From Firmicutes bacterium UBA3930 (GTDB lineage: Bacteria; Bacillota; Clostridia; Caldicoprobacterales; Caldicoprobacteraceae), in contig DGEI01000042.1 of the NCBI GenBank assembly GCA_002385885.1, positions 38,341 through 102,340 on the forward strand: a stretch of 64,000 nucleotides of DNA, read 5' to 3'. The translations under genes were made by a program, and so were the position numbers. A model generated the notes under the pieces. The model ran no database searches and had not been told where the DNA came from. It was given only the letters and a program-made list of their open reading frames with translations. This document shows, piece after piece, positions 9,348-18,305 of this stretch (its first letter is position 1; the number at the start of each line of letters is the position of its first letter).

Positions 9348-10115
9348 CTATACCGACCAGTTGATGTTCGTTTTTATCACCCTGGCCGGATTGCCCGCTA
9401 CCAAAGAATTTGGCGGCACATCCCTGTATACAAGGGAATTTGCCGCAACCACGCTGTTTTCTCCTATTGTTACTCCCTTTAAAATGGTACAATTACATCC
9501 TATCCAAACCTTGTCCCCAATCACAATGGGTTTGCTTATTGAGTTCTGCTTTCCATCTTCATAGACTATCCTGTGAAAATCAGTATCAAGTATAGTAGTC
9601 CCCCAGGCAATGGCGCAATCGCTGCCAATGCTGATACTGCTGGCACTGTGTATAACTGATGATGCAGTAATATAGGTATTGTCACCGATGGACAGGCTGG
9701 CGCCGGGTTCAAGTATAACCCGGACTCCGGGGCCAAGCTTCACTCTTCCCTGTATCAGGCAGGATGCACCCCTCGGGAGTTTCATATAGGCACAGCTGCC
9801 GCTCTGTTCGCCAATATACTTCCCTCCAAGGAACAATCTTCCCTTTATTTCTAACCTGGCCTTACGGGACTTCCGTATTTTACTCCCAAAATCAACTATA
9901 GCCGGAAACTTATAAAACTTTAACCCGAAAAACCTAAGACATACAAAAAAACTATAAACAGCGTTTATTACCAGTTTGGGGTTATTCCATAAAATCCTTA
10001 AAGACTTTCTAAGCTTTGGATTGCCAAAAAAGCGGAACCCGTTTCCAGACCTGCGGCCTTTTTCATTATTTACTTCATTTACGTTATGTTCAGCGTTATT
10101 ATTAACATTACTCAC
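9348..10115 (-). CDS. Acyltransferase with left-handed beta-helix (hexapeptide repeats)
   Basis: 255 residues starting at GTG. After a basic, Asn-rich N-terminus, residues from about 95 onward show hexapeptide repeats ([LIV]-G-x4). The C-terminal module (GVTIGENSVVAANSLV, then SLVAGNPARVIK) is that of serine/sugar O-acetyltransferases of the LbetaH superfamily. His in the DTDFHRIV segment resembles the catalytic His of this family. The acceptor could be a cell-surface polysaccharide sugar, but no glycan genes are nearby. It is flanked on both sides by AEC transporters and followed by a terminator. Confidence 0.8.
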   Translation of the reverse strand: MSNVNNNAEHNVNEVNNEKGRRSGNGFRFFGNPKLRKSLRILWNNPKLVINAVYSFFVCLRFFGLKFYKFPAIVDFGSKIRKSRKARLEIKGRLFLGGKYIGEQSGSCAYMKLPRGASCLIQGRVKLGPGVRVILEPGASLSIGDNTYITASSVIHSASSISIGSDCAIAWGTTILDTDFHRIVYEDGKQNSISKPIVIGDKVWIGCNCTILKGVTIGENSVVAANSLVYRDVPPNSLVAGNPARVIKTNINWSV

Positions 10116-10253
10116 TGAAACTCACCCTTTCAGCTTATGTAAGGTTCCGCCGGAAATACCATCGTGAGTCCGTCCATTTTATTTTAGCATTCCTTCATAT
10201 TAAGTACAAGCAGGTACCCGTGGCAAATTCATTTCTGTACAAATTGCTTATCC

Positions 10254-10283
10254 AAAAAAAAATGAAAGGGACCGTACAGTCCC
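10254..10283 (-). terminator. Intrinsic terminator after the second AEC gene
   Basis: Minus strand stem GGGAC/GTCCC with a 6-base loop, then a T-rich tract of about nine T (forward A-run at 10254-10262). Confidence 0.6.
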
Positions 10284-10301
10284 ATCATCCTCTCAGATAA
10301 T

Positions 10302-11246
10302 CTATATACCGCCCAATATAAGCATATACAATGGAATGAAAACAAGGCTTGCAGCGGTTGTAGCTGTAACCATAGCAGCAGCGTACCTATGATCGGCCCC
10401 ATAGGCCCGGGATACAATGGAGGTTTGAGTCATTGCCGGCATGGCAGCCTGCACAACAAACACCTTTTTCATAATAACGGGTACCGGTATGAAATACATC
10501 AATCCCAGTATTAATAAAGGAGCGATTACAAACCTTCCCAATATAACCACCAGCATATCCTTACTGAATTCTATGTCGCTGCGCCTGATAGACTGAATAA
10601 TAATACCCATATACAACATGGACATAGGAGTGGTAAGATTCCCGATATAGCGGCTTGTATCCATTATAAACCTGGGCAGTTTTACGTCAAATAATATTAA
10701 TATCATAGCAAAAATGAACATCATCAGGGGAGGAGACAAGAAATTTTTAATTATCTGCTTAGCCGATGCAGCTTTATTATCGGCCTGGCCATCCCTTCGG
10801 ATTCCGTTTACACCTATAGTCCAAAATATAACCGTATTTGACATGTAATACAATAATACAAAGGAAACATTTTGTTCACCGAATAATGCCATATTAACCG
10901 GAAGGCCAATAAATATCGTATTTGAAAAGGCAAAAAGGGATAAAAAAACCCCCCTCCTGTTGGGAGGCACTTTCAGTACACCTGAAATGATTCTTCCGAA
11001 CCAATATAAAAACAAAATCACAAAAATTGGTAGCATCAGGCCGATACCTGCTTCAAACAAGGTTTCTTTGCTAAAAGTAGTTAACAAATTCGAAAGCATT
11101 AATGCTGGCAGAGACACTCTGACTACCAGCCTGGAAAACAAAGCCGGTGTTTCTTTATTGAACCATCCTCGCAGACTAAGGACATAACCGATAGAGATCA
11201 TTATTAAGATACTTAAAATACTTTGTACGGCATCCAGCACTCCCAT
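10302..11246 (-). CDS. AEC family transporter (auxin efflux carrier type), paralogue 2
   Basis: 314 residues, about ten hydrophobic segments. It shares family features with the paralogue at 8232-9158 (AFSNTIFIGLPVN in place of NSGNFGLPL, and the C-terminal AMPAMTQTSIVSRAYGAD block, where the other has SSGLPTAVNTVLAATEF), but the two are clearly diverged. AAGGGAG lies 10 bases before the ATG. The substrate is unknown; carboxylates are likely from the family. Confidence 0.85.
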   Translation of the reverse strand: MGVLDAVQSILSILIMISIGYVLSLRGWFNKETPALFSRLVVRVSLPALMLSNLLTTFSKETLFEAGIGLMLPIFVILFLYWFGRIISGVLKVPPNRRGVFLSLFAFSNTIFIGLPVNMALFGEQNVSFVLLYYMSNTVIFWTIGVNGIRRDGQADNKAASAKQIIKNFLSPPLMMFIFAMILILFDVKLPRFIMDTSRYIGNLTTPMSMLYMGIIIQSIRRSDIEFSKDMLVVILGRFVIAPLLILGLMYFIPVPVIMKKVFVVQAAMPAMTQTSIVSRAYGADHRYAAAMVTATTAASLVFIPLYMLILGGI

Positions 11247-11293
11247 TAATTGTTAACTCCCTTAGTGTATATTAGCCATCATTGGATATTGGA

Positions 11294-11797
11294 TTATTGC
11301 AGAGAACTTTTGTAGATAATCCCGGCGATCTTCCAATAACCATCCTTCTTTTCCAGCAAGACTATCTTTTCTCCGTTTTGCCATGAAGGCGGTGTCTTAA
11401 CTTCCTGCTCATCATTCTTAGGCTTACCGACAATTCTGGGTATGGATTCTTCGATGACGGCTTTTACCTGTTCTTCCCACGGCCATGCCCATAACCACTT
11501 AACCCTCATTTTTATGTTGTAATCCTGTATAATATAATCATCATAAACATTACTCTTTATCAAAGGATCGGCGTTCAAATAAGCCTGGGTAAAGAATTTA
11601 TGCAATACAATATTTTCCTGTCCTTCCAATATTGCAGTAGCTCTTAAAGCCATTCCTTCTGTAATAACAATATATATATTTGCACAATCATATGCTATGA
11701 AAGCGGCTAAAACCGCTAAACATAATATAATAGCCAAAATAATAACCTTTTTTGCCAAATACTGCACAAAGCGCAGCAGTATATTCAAAAAAAACAC
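11294..11797 (-). CDS. Membrane-anchored protein of unknown function
   Basis: 167 residues. One strong transmembrane helix (about residues 15-40) is followed by a soluble domain ending in a segment that reads like a small beta-rich fold (W-x-N-G-E-K-I-V-L-L-E-K-K-D-G-Y-W-K-I). This resembles the end of domains related to NTF2-like or IMS import-type folds, but the match is too weak to name. The start is probably the GTG at 11797 behind GGGGG, although a TTG three codons later is possible. It stands alone between the AEC gene and coaX. Confidence 0.55.
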   Translation of the reverse strand: MFFLNILLRFVQYLAKKVIILAIILCLAVLAAFIAYDCANIYIVITEGMALRATAILEGQENIVLHKFFTQAYLNADPLIKSNVYDDYIIQDYNIKMRVKWLWAWPWEEQVKAVIEESIPRIVGKPKNDEQEVKTPPSWQNGEKIVLLEKKDGYWKIAGIIYKSSLQ

Positions 11798-11938
11798 CTA
11801 CCCCCATATATACCAGTGCATAATAGTGACAGCACCTAACTATTTTTATCATAATAACACAAAATAAACTGTTTGTAAATTTATGCTTTCCCTGTTTTGC
11901 TTTTTGCTAATCCCGGCATGCACATATAAAATCCGGTT

Positions 11939-12706
11939 TTACAGGTTTCTTTGATATATTATCCTCAGGCCCTCCAAGGTCAAATAGGGGTTGATCTCCT
12001 GTATGGTTTCAGATCCGTCAGCTATCATACCGGCCAGACCGCCTGTAGCAACCACTTTTGCATCCTCCCGGCCCAGCTCCTTTTTCATAAGTTTTACGAT
12101 ATAATCCACCAGCCCTATATAGCCGTATATAATCCCGGCCTGCATACTGCTGACGGTGTTTTTACAGATAACCTGAGGCGGTTTGACAAACTCAACCTTG
12201 GGCAGCTTGGCCGCTCTCTGGTACAAGGCCTCAGTAGATATGGTAATACCCGGAGCAATACATCCTCCCAGGTACTCGCCCTTTCCGGAAATAGCACAGA
12301 AGGTGGTAGCTGTTCCGAAGTCCACAGCTACAACAGGGCCACCGTAAATTTCATATGCTGCCACTGCATTTACTATCCTGTCGGCTCCTACTTCCTTGGG
12401 GTTCTCATAACGGATGTTTATTCCGGTTTTTATCCCGGGTCCTACAATAAGCGGTTCAATATTAAAGTATCTCCGGCACATCTCCTCAAGGGCGCCCATC
12501 ATAGTGGGCACAACCGATGAAATAGCAATAGCATCGATACTCTTATGAGAAATTCCATGATGCCTGAACAAATCCAATATTATCATGGCAATTTCATCGG
12601 CTGATTTATCACGATCTGTAAACAGACGCCAGTGATTAATCAGGGCATCGTTGTCGTAAACTCCAACAACTGTATTGGTATTTCCGATATCCATAACCAG
12701 CAGCAT
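11939..12706 (-). CDS. coaX: Type III pantothenate kinase
   Basis: First step of coenzyme A synthesis: ATP-dependent phosphorylation of pantothenate. 255 residues, normal for CoaX. Visible motifs are DIGNTNTVVGVY (phosphate-binding) near residue 6, GADRIVNAVAAY, DFGTATTF and GGCIAPGI, all diagnostic for this ASKHA-fold family, which needs a monovalent cation and is insensitive to CoA feedback. AAGGAG precedes the ATG. Upstream on the same strand is an ECF S-component that probably brings in pantothenate; a terminator hairpin lies between them. Confidence 0.97.
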   Translation of the reverse strand: MLLVMDIGNTNTVVGVYDNDALINHWRLFTDRDKSADEIAMIILDLFRHHGISHKSIDAIAISSVVPTMMGALEEMCRRYFNIEPLIVGPGIKTGINIRYENPKEVGADRIVNAVAAYEIYGGPVVAVDFGTATTFCAISGKGEYLGGCIAPGITISTEALYQRAAKLPKVEFVKPPQVICKNTVSSMQAGIIYGYIGLVDYIVKLMKKELGREDAKVVATGGLAGMIADGSETIQEINPYLTLEGLRIIYQRNL

Positions 12707-12720
12707 TTTTCCACCACTCC

Positions 12721-12754
12721 TTAAAAATAAATAGACAGGGATACCCCTGCCTAT
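12721..12754 (-). terminator. Terminator or attenuator hairpin between the ECF S-component and coaX
   Basis: Minus strand 10-bp stem (12745-12754 with 12731-12740, one G-U pair) and a 4-base loop, followed by TTATTTTTAA. It lies in the 54-base gap between two genes that should work together, so it may set their relative expression. Confidence 0.6.
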
Positions 12755-12760
12755 GATGCG

Positions 12761-13357
12761 TCAAAAAACTTTCCTGTATATTCTCTGTAAACCTTGCAGC
12801 ACGGCAGTTACAATGATTATAGCCACAATTATCTCGGGAATCCCGTGAGTTATACCAATGCCCAATATAAATCCTCCTACCGTTTCGGGAGCTATACCTA
12901 TTTTGTCGGCATACTCAGCCCCATAGCGCAAATATATTGCAAGAAGCACTCCAACGGTATTGGTCAGTGTACCCACTGCGGCTGCTGCAATACCCGGCAC
13001 AACAGCTCTTGTATCATTTTTTAAAGCCTGCTTCACTCCTCTATAGGCATAATAGGCAGTAACAGCGATTAGTAAACGAGGCAAAAGCGCAACCAGTGGA
13101 TCCAGGAATACAAACTGGGCAGGATTGGTAGGCATAGTTGCCGCCTGATACATGCTAAATCCGCCAAATATCAGACCAATAATGAGCCCGACAACAGGCC
13201 CCTCAACAATGGTACCGATGATAACCGGGATATGCATGATGGTGGCTTTGGTAGGGCTAAAGGGCAGCGGAATAAGCCCAACAGGGGTAAGACCCAGAAT
13301 GATTGAAATTGCAGCCAACATACCTGTAACTGCTAATTTGCGTGTAGTCAGCTTCAT
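12761..13357 (-). CDS. panT: ECF transporter S-component, probably pantothenate-specific
   Basis: 198 residues, about six hydrophobic spans, with the N-terminal TRKLAVTGMLAAISIIL helix that ECF S-components use to dock on the shared EcfT/EcfA module (not in this window). Its position directly before coaX suggests pantothenate as the substrate. The family call comes from sequence character; the substrate is inferred from context. CGGAGGTG lies before the ATG. It has a promoter at 13468-13496 and a leader of about 100 bases able to form a hairpin. Confidence 0.75.
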   Translation of the reverse strand: MKLTTRKLAVTGMLAAISIILGLTPVGLIPLPFSPTKATIMHIPVIIGTIVEGPVVGLIIGLIFGGFSMYQAATMPTNPAQFVFLDPLVALLPRLLIAVTAYYAYRGVKQALKNDTRAVVPGIAAAAVGTLTNTVGVLLAIYLRYGAEYADKIGIAPETVGGFILGIGITHGIPEIIVAIIIVTAVLQGLQRIYRKVF

Positions 13358-13402
13358 TTGTTACACCTCCGTTCAAGTTCCAAATATGGATACCTGACGA
13401 TA

Positions 13403-13445
13403 CCTCATCTCATAGAGTTAAACTTTTTAGTCCGGCTCTACGAGG
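13403..13445 (-). promoter_or_regulatory. Hairpin in the leader of the pantothenate transporter gene
   Basis: In the predicted 5' leader, stems 13442-13445/13403-13406 and 13436-13440/13413-13417 can pair, and an A-rich apical helix is possible. The short motif GGTATC occurs three times around it on the minus strand. I could not match it to TPP, THF, preQ1 or other riboswitch consensus sequences. Confidence 0.3.
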
Positions 13446-13467
13446 GATACCGGCTTTAACGAATATT

Positions 13468-13496
13468 ATTCTAACAGCGTCAATTATATTATGCAA
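13468..13496 (-). promoter_or_regulatory. Predicted promoter of the ECF S-component gene
   Basis: Minus strand TTGCAT (13491-13496), 17-base spacer, TAGAAT (13468-13473). The start point would be near 13461, giving a leader of about 104 bases. Confidence 0.45.
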
Positions 13497-13567
13497 GAAA
13501 AAATTTTGTATATACTCTATACCCTTATTGGTCTTTATTAAAACGAAACAGAATTATTCATGAATAT

Positions 13568-13846
13568 TTATTTAGGATACGGTATTCTCTTGATAATAGT
13601 CTGGGTCCCTCTATGCTCGATTTGATAAAATCCGGTAATGGGATACCGGTATCTATCATATATTGCCATAACCTTGGCCGTTAAGTGTAAAGAAAACTTT
13701 ACCGACAGGCCGCACCCCTGGGATATTCCCCTGGGAGTAGACACGATTTGAACCGGGCATCCTGCCATTTTCAACACATCGGTGAAATGAATGGCATGCT
13801 GCCGTGATCTAAATGCAATAAGTCCGTATTCCTCTGTATAGTACAT
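13568..13846 (-). CDS. DUF3343 family protein
   Basis: 92 residues. The pattern LIAFRSRQHAIHFTDVLKMAG with PVQIVSTPRGISQGCGLSVKF is that of DUF3343, small proteins sometimes called putative Se/S carrier-like. They often occur near sulfur-trafficking genes (YedF/selenium metabolism), none of which is nearby. The conserved Cys lies in the QGCGLS segment. The ATG at 13846 has GGGGTG six bases upstream; an upstream in-frame GTG at 13855 lies inside that Shine-Dalgarno. Confidence 0.75.
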   Translation of the reverse strand: MYYTEEYGLIAFRSRQHAIHFTDVLKMAGCPVQIVSTPRGISQGCGLSVKFSLHLTAKVMAIYDRYRYPITGFYQIEHRGTQTIIKRIPYPK

Positions 13847-13964
13847 AATACCCACCCCATTCTCTCATTATCACAATTAGCAGAACCTCTGACAAGCCTC
13901 AAACCTATTGCTGCCCTTTGCCATGTGCTCTCTATTCTTATACCTTCTGCTTCATTTCAGGCAG

Positions 13965-14005
13965 AAAATAAAAGCCTGTGGCAAAGTCATACAGTGGCAC
14001 AGGCT
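13965..14005 (-). terminator. Intrinsic terminator after the ABC exporter operon
   Basis: Minus strand 8-bp stem AGCCTGTG/CACAGGCT, then TTTATTTT. The 331-base stretch 13856-14186 contains this terminator and otherwise nothing I can assign. Confidence 0.7.
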
Positions 14006-14186
14006 CAATAAAACGTTCCATTATTAATATATTCTTTAATATCCGATGTGTTCCGGTACAATGTTTGTAAATCAATCCCATTGCATATTTACAAGCGGAC
14101 AAAAAACATTCTAATGGAATAGAGAGAATAAAAGGATGGGGACGGTAATTCCTTATCAAATTGCTTATTAACACTGCACTTTGACA

Positions 14187-15971
14187 TCAAATAGCCATTA
14201 AATATCTATACTGGGCTCTGTACAGGTTATAATATATTCCTTTCTTTTTAATCAGTTCATCATGGCTGCCGCACTCCATGATCCTGCCATGGTCAATTAC
14301 CATAATACGATCGGCATTCCTTATGGTAGACAGCCTATGGGCAATGACAAAGGATGTTCTTCCTTTCAGCAGCTCTCTCAGTCCGCTTTGAATCAATATT
14401 TCGGTCCGGGTATCTATGCTGGATGTAGCTTCATCAAGTATGAGAATTTTAGGATCGGCCAGAAGAGCACGGGCAAAGGAAATGAGCTGCTTCTGCCCCT
14501 GGGACAGCCTGGATCCACGTTCCTGTACTTCGGTATAGTACCCGTCCTCCATATCCTTTATAAACTCATGGGCATATACTACCCTGGCTGCTTCCATTAC
14601 CTCTTCATCGGTAGCATCCAGCTTTCCATAGCGTATATTGTCCATAACAGTACCCGAGAAAATAAATGGATCCTGAAGCATGACTCCCATTTGCTTCCGA
14701 AGGGAATTTAGCGATACATCGCGAATATCCACTCCATCTATCAGAACCCTTCCATCAACGACATCATAGAAACGGCTTATAAGGTTGACTATAGTAGTCT
14801 TGCCGGCTCCTGTAGGTCCGACCAGGGCAATGGTCTCACCAGGCCTTACGGTAAAGCTGACATTCTCCAGTACAGGTTTTTCAGGCTCATAATAAAACGT
14901 GACATTGTCAAACCGAACTTCTCCTTTAATCGGAGGCATCTCAACAGCATTTTCCCCATCGGTTATATCGGGTCTCACATCAAGTAATTCAAATATGCGT
15001 TCGGTGGAAGCCATGGCCACCAACAGCGAATTATAAAAATTACACAGGTTGTTCAAAGGCTGCCAGAATCGCCATACATAACCGGTAAAGGCAACCAAAA
15101 CACCCACCGTTACCGTACCCTGATCCAGAAACTGTAACCCAAACCAATAAATCAGAACCGTTCCTATCGCAGCTATCAGTTCAATACTCGGCCAGAACAG
15201 GTTATTTACCTTTATCGCATTCATCCAGGTAGAATAAATATCACTACTGAGCTGACGATACACTTCCCGGGTTTCAGGCTCTCGGACAAACACCTGGGTT
15301 ACCCGCATACCTGCAAGGCTTTCATGGAGATAGGCATTCATATTCGATACCTTTTTCCTGACCGTCTGCCAACGGACCCTGATAGTCCTTTTCAGCATGA
15401 AAATAACCAGGACCATCAAAGGCACTGTGGTAAGGGTAATTAAAGCAAGCCTGAAATGGATGGAGAACATAAACGCCAGAGCCACAATCAGGGTAAAAAC
15501 ATCGGTCACCACGTTTATAATCCCATTTGTCAACAGATCGCTAAGGGAATTTACATCGTTTATTATACGGACAAGTATCTTTCCCGCAGGTCTGCTGTCA
15601 TAAAAGGTAAATGACAGCTTTTGAATATGGTTGAACAGATCCTGGCGGAGTCTGAACAGCACCTCCTGACCTACCACAACCATAATCCTTACCCGGGTAC
15701 GAACACATAACATACTAATCAGGTTAACTCCGAGGTAGGCCAGCGTAATCAGTAGCAAACCGGCCAGTTTCTCCTTAAACATGTATTTGTCAATAGCTAA
15801 CTGCAGTATGAGCGGCCCCAGCAAACCGCATACAGCAGCTACGATCATAAGAACCAGTGTAATGAGAAGCTGTTTCTTATATGGTTTCATATAACTCATA
15901 AGACGCTTAAACTGTTCTTTATTAAACGGCTTTTCCAATGCTTCATCATCGGTTATTCGCTGTCTTAGCAT
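14187..15971 (-). CDS. ABC exporter subunit, canonical half of a heterodimer
   Basis: 594 residues: six-helix transmembrane domain, then an ATPase with Walker A GPTGAGKTT, signature LSQGQ, Walker B ILILDEATSSID carrying the catalytic Glu, and H-loop IAHRLST. It is a type IV (formerly B-family) exporter half. Its partner is encoded two bases upstream. In such pairs (BmrC/BmrD, TM287/TM288) the subunit with the intact Glu often carries LSQGQ, as here. The likely role is drug or lipid export; no substrate can be inferred. Confidence 0.93.
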   Translation of the reverse strand: MLRQRITDDEALEKPFNKEQFKRLMSYMKPYKKQLLITLVLMIVAAVCGLLGPLILQLAIDKYMFKEKLAGLLLITLAYLGVNLISMLCVRTRVRIMVVVGQEVLFRLRQDLFNHIQKLSFTFYDSRPAGKILVRIINDVNSLSDLLTNGIINVVTDVFTLIVALAFMFSIHFRLALITLTTVPLMVLVIFMLKRTIRVRWQTVRKKVSNMNAYLHESLAGMRVTQVFVREPETREVYRQLSSDIYSTWMNAIKVNNLFWPSIELIAAIGTVLIYWFGLQFLDQGTVTVGVLVAFTGYVWRFWQPLNNLCNFYNSLLVAMASTERIFELLDVRPDITDGENAVEMPPIKGEVRFDNVTFYYEPEKPVLENVSFTVRPGETIALVGPTGAGKTTIVNLISRFYDVVDGRVLIDGVDIRDVSLNSLRKQMGVMLQDPFIFSGTVMDNIRYGKLDATDEEVMEAARVVYAHEFIKDMEDGYYTEVQERGSRLSQGQKQLISFARALLADPKILILDEATSSIDTRTEILIQSGLRELLKGRTSFVIAHRLSTIRNADRIMVIDHGRIMECGSHDELIKKKGIYYNLYRAQYRYLMAI

Positions 15972-15973
15972 TT

Positions 15974-17725
15974 CTATATCACCTGCCTTTTTGATCGGAA
16001 TTCATCCAAATCCTTGTACTGCTGCATATACAGTTCATAATACCGCCCTTTTAAGGCCAACAGTTCTTCATGTGTCCCTCTTTCAACAATCCGTCCGTTA
16101 TCCAGGAACAGTATCTCATCAGCATCCTTTACCGAGGAAACACGGTGAGCGATTATGAAAGTTGTCCTCCCTTTCATGATCTTCTTAAGCGCCTGTTGTA
16201 TCTCATACTCAGTTTCCATGTCTACCGCTGAGGTACAGTCGTCCATAATAAGTATTCTCGGATTCTTGATAATGGCCCTTGCAATGGCAATACGCTGCTT
16301 TTGACCGCCTGACAGCCCGACTCCACGTTCACCCACTATGGTGTCATACCCCTGGGGCATTTCCATTATAAAATCATGGGCTTCCGCGATCTTTGCCGCC
16401 CGTATAACATCCTCCCTGGACGCATCCGGATTGCCGTACAATATGTTACCCTCAACAGTGTCTGAAAACAAAAATGTATCCTGCATAACGATTCCTATCT
16501 GACTTCTCAGAGCGCTCAGCTTCCAATCCCGTACATCAACACCATCTACCAAAACCCTGCCGCTGCTCACATCATACAGCCTTCCGATTAAATTAATTAT
16601 CGATGTTTTCCCCGAACCGGTGGGACCCATAATCCCAATGGTTTTTCCGGCAGGTGCATTTATGTTTATGTTAAAAAGAATAGAGTTCTCTTTATAACTA
16701 AACGAAACGTTGTCAAAAACCACATCCCCACGGTATTCGTCACTGAAATAGGAATTGCTCTTCTCCTTTATGGATGAGCCGGTATCCAAAATATCAAATA
16801 CTCTCTTCCCTGATGTAATGGCATGTCCAATGATATTTACAATCCATCCCAGCATTCTTACGGGCATAATCAGCATCCACAGATAACCGTTAAATGCTAC
16901 TACTGTTCCCAGGGTGATCTTTTCTATGGCTACCATCCATCCGCCGTATCCGATCAACGCAACCGCACAGAATCCGCTCAAAAACTCGATCAAAGGAAAG
17001 TATCTGGCCCATATAAAGCTGGCATTTTTATTCTTTTCCTGGTTCAACCGGTTCTCTTTCTCGAACTTCTCAATTTCATAATCCTCCCGGGCAAAAGCCC
17101 TGACAACCCTGACACCCGCTATGTTCTCCTGGGCTGCAGTATTCAGGTTGGCCTGCTGTTCCCGGATTTCACTGTAAGCCGGCCGTATGGTCTTGTTGAA
17201 TTTAACAGCCACCCATGCAATAAAGGGCAATATTGCCAGGGTAATAAGAGCCAGTTCTGCGTTAAGAGAAAACAGCATAATGGTTGTACCGGTAAAATAT
17301 ATGGCATTCTCCAGCAATATCGACAGGCCTCCGACAACAAACATGCGTATGCCTTCCAGATCCCCCGTCATCCTCGACATGAGTTCTCCTATACGATTAT
17401 CATCATAGAATGCAAATGACAAACCCTGAAGATGGGTATACATGTCATTGCGTAGATCATAAAGGCATTTCTGAGATACTGACTCAAAAAGGAAGGAACG
17501 AAAATAAGAAAGCAGTCCTCTGCATGCTGCAAACCCAAATATGGCAGTGAGAATCGGGACCAATAAATTGCGTTTGCCTCCACGGATTACATCATCAACC
17601 AGTATTTTTGTCAGGTAAGGAGTTATCAAATTCAGGCTGATGAGCAAAACCAAAAATAGCATGGCTGTAATGGCCTTCCATTTGTATCTTGCTACATAAC
17701 CCATTATTCTCCGTAAAATATCCAA
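15974..17725 (-). CDS. ABC exporter subunit, degenerate-site half of a heterodimer
   Basis: 583 residues: transmembrane domain plus ATPase with Walker A GPTGSGKTS, signature LSGGQ and H-loop IAHRVSS. Walker B reads ILIMDDCTSAVD, so the catalytic Glu is replaced by Asp. This is the hallmark of the non-canonical site in heterodimeric exporters and is expected here, so it is not a sign of decay. It starts at TTG with GGGGGT six bases upstream. It ends two bases before its partner. No regulator gene is adjacent. Confidence 0.92.
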   Translation of the reverse strand: MDILRRIMGYVARYKWKAITAMLFLVLLISLNLITPYLTKILVDDVIRGGKRNLLVPILTAIFGFAACRGLLSYFRSFLFESVSQKCLYDLRNDMYTHLQGLSFAFYDDNRIGELMSRMTGDLEGIRMFVVGGLSILLENAIYFTGTTIMLFSLNAELALITLAILPFIAWVAVKFNKTIRPAYSEIREQQANLNTAAQENIAGVRVVRAFAREDYEIEKFEKENRLNQEKNKNASFIWARYFPLIEFLSGFCAVALIGYGGWMVAIEKITLGTVVAFNGYLWMLIMPVRMLGWIVNIIGHAITSGKRVFDILDTGSSIKEKSNSYFSDEYRGDVVFDNVSFSYKENSILFNININAPAGKTIGIMGPTGSGKTSIINLIGRLYDVSSGRVLVDGVDVRDWKLSALRSQIGIVMQDTFLFSDTVEGNILYGNPDASREDVIRAAKIAEAHDFIMEMPQGYDTIVGERGVGLSGGQKQRIAIARAIIKNPRILIMDDCTSAVDMETEYEIQQALKKIMKGRTTFIIAHRVSSVKDADEILFLDNGRIVERGTHEELLALKGRYYELYMQQYKDLDEFRSKRQVI

Positions 17726-18045
17726 GAAAATACCCCCGCTCTTAATAAAGTACTTGTTCGCTTGTCTATGTATACTCCGTCAGCTAATTACAGCACTCCA
17801 TTTTTCGGTTTATAGAACATGTATGCCTTCAGAGTACGGCCGCCTAAATTTACCTGCCATTATAACTTCTTACAGAGTTCCGCATTACCGGAGCTTTAAT
17901 GGTAAAGGCAATAATAAATTTTGCCATAACGGCAAGATCATTCTGCTCTATAAACATTATTAGCGTACTGTTTGCCCGCCCGGGTCAGAGAGACTATTTT
18001 GAATTTCATCATAATAATCCTGCACCAGGCTGAGTAAGTACGCTA

Positions 18046-18106
18046 TCCAATACTTCAACAACTACTTCGATCCAATGCTTCAAAAATTACTTCAATTTAA
18101 TGCTTT
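18046..18106. repeat. Imperfect 25-base tandem repeat
   Basis: Two 25-base units (18046-18070 and 18071-18095) start with TCCAAT and end in ACTTC plus two bases, followed by a partial third unit. They lie in the 580-base non-coding stretch 17726-18305, which otherwise shows only a weak terminator at its right end. No open frame runs through the repeats. Confidence 0.5.
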
Positions 18107-18230
18107 ATATATTCGTTATTCCATTATAAATTTCAATACATTTTAACAGATTGTATTATATTAATTCACTTTTTGCCAATGGTCAATTAAGAAAAATAAG
18201 TGTAATTCTTCAAATATATTCCTGTAGCTT

Positions 18231-18254
18231 TAAATAAAGCAACCTTGATGCTTT
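18231..18254 (-). terminator. Weak terminator after the P1 peptidase gene
   Basis: Minus strand 6-bp stem AAAGCA/TGCTTT followed by ATTTAAAG; short and AT-rich. Confidence 0.35.
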
Positions 18255-18305
18255 TCCTGACATATCAAATTATTAGCTTCCAATTCCTCTATAATCAACA
18301 CAAGT

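Noticed and set aside
13381..13460. Known riboswitch (TPP, THF, preQ1, SAM-II) upstream of the ECF S-component
   Set aside because: Conserved core sequences of these classes are absent; kept only as an unassigned leader hairpin.
13461..13474. GAATATTATT at 13461 as another copy of the dispersed repeat
   Set aside because: Only the AT-rich 11 bases match; the CTCGCTG and GTTCAAGGC blocks are missing.
14134..14152. GGGGACGG-type sequence resembling repeats associated with REP/RAYT transposases in Firmicutes
   Set aside because: Only one short copy without an inverted partner; not enough to call an element.
13938..14174. Minus-strand open frame of 78 codons
   Set aside because: It overlaps the exporter terminator (13965-14005), has no ribosome binding site and no recognisable protein character.
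15974..17725. Asp in place of the catalytic Glu as a sign of gene decay
   Set aside because: This replacement is normal for one half of heterodimeric ABC exporters, and the partner has an intact Glu.
17754..17963. Plus-strand frame of 69 codons before the exporter operon
   Set aside because: No Shine-Dalgarno; odd composition rich in Cys, His and Arg; lies in the region that should hold the exporter promoter.
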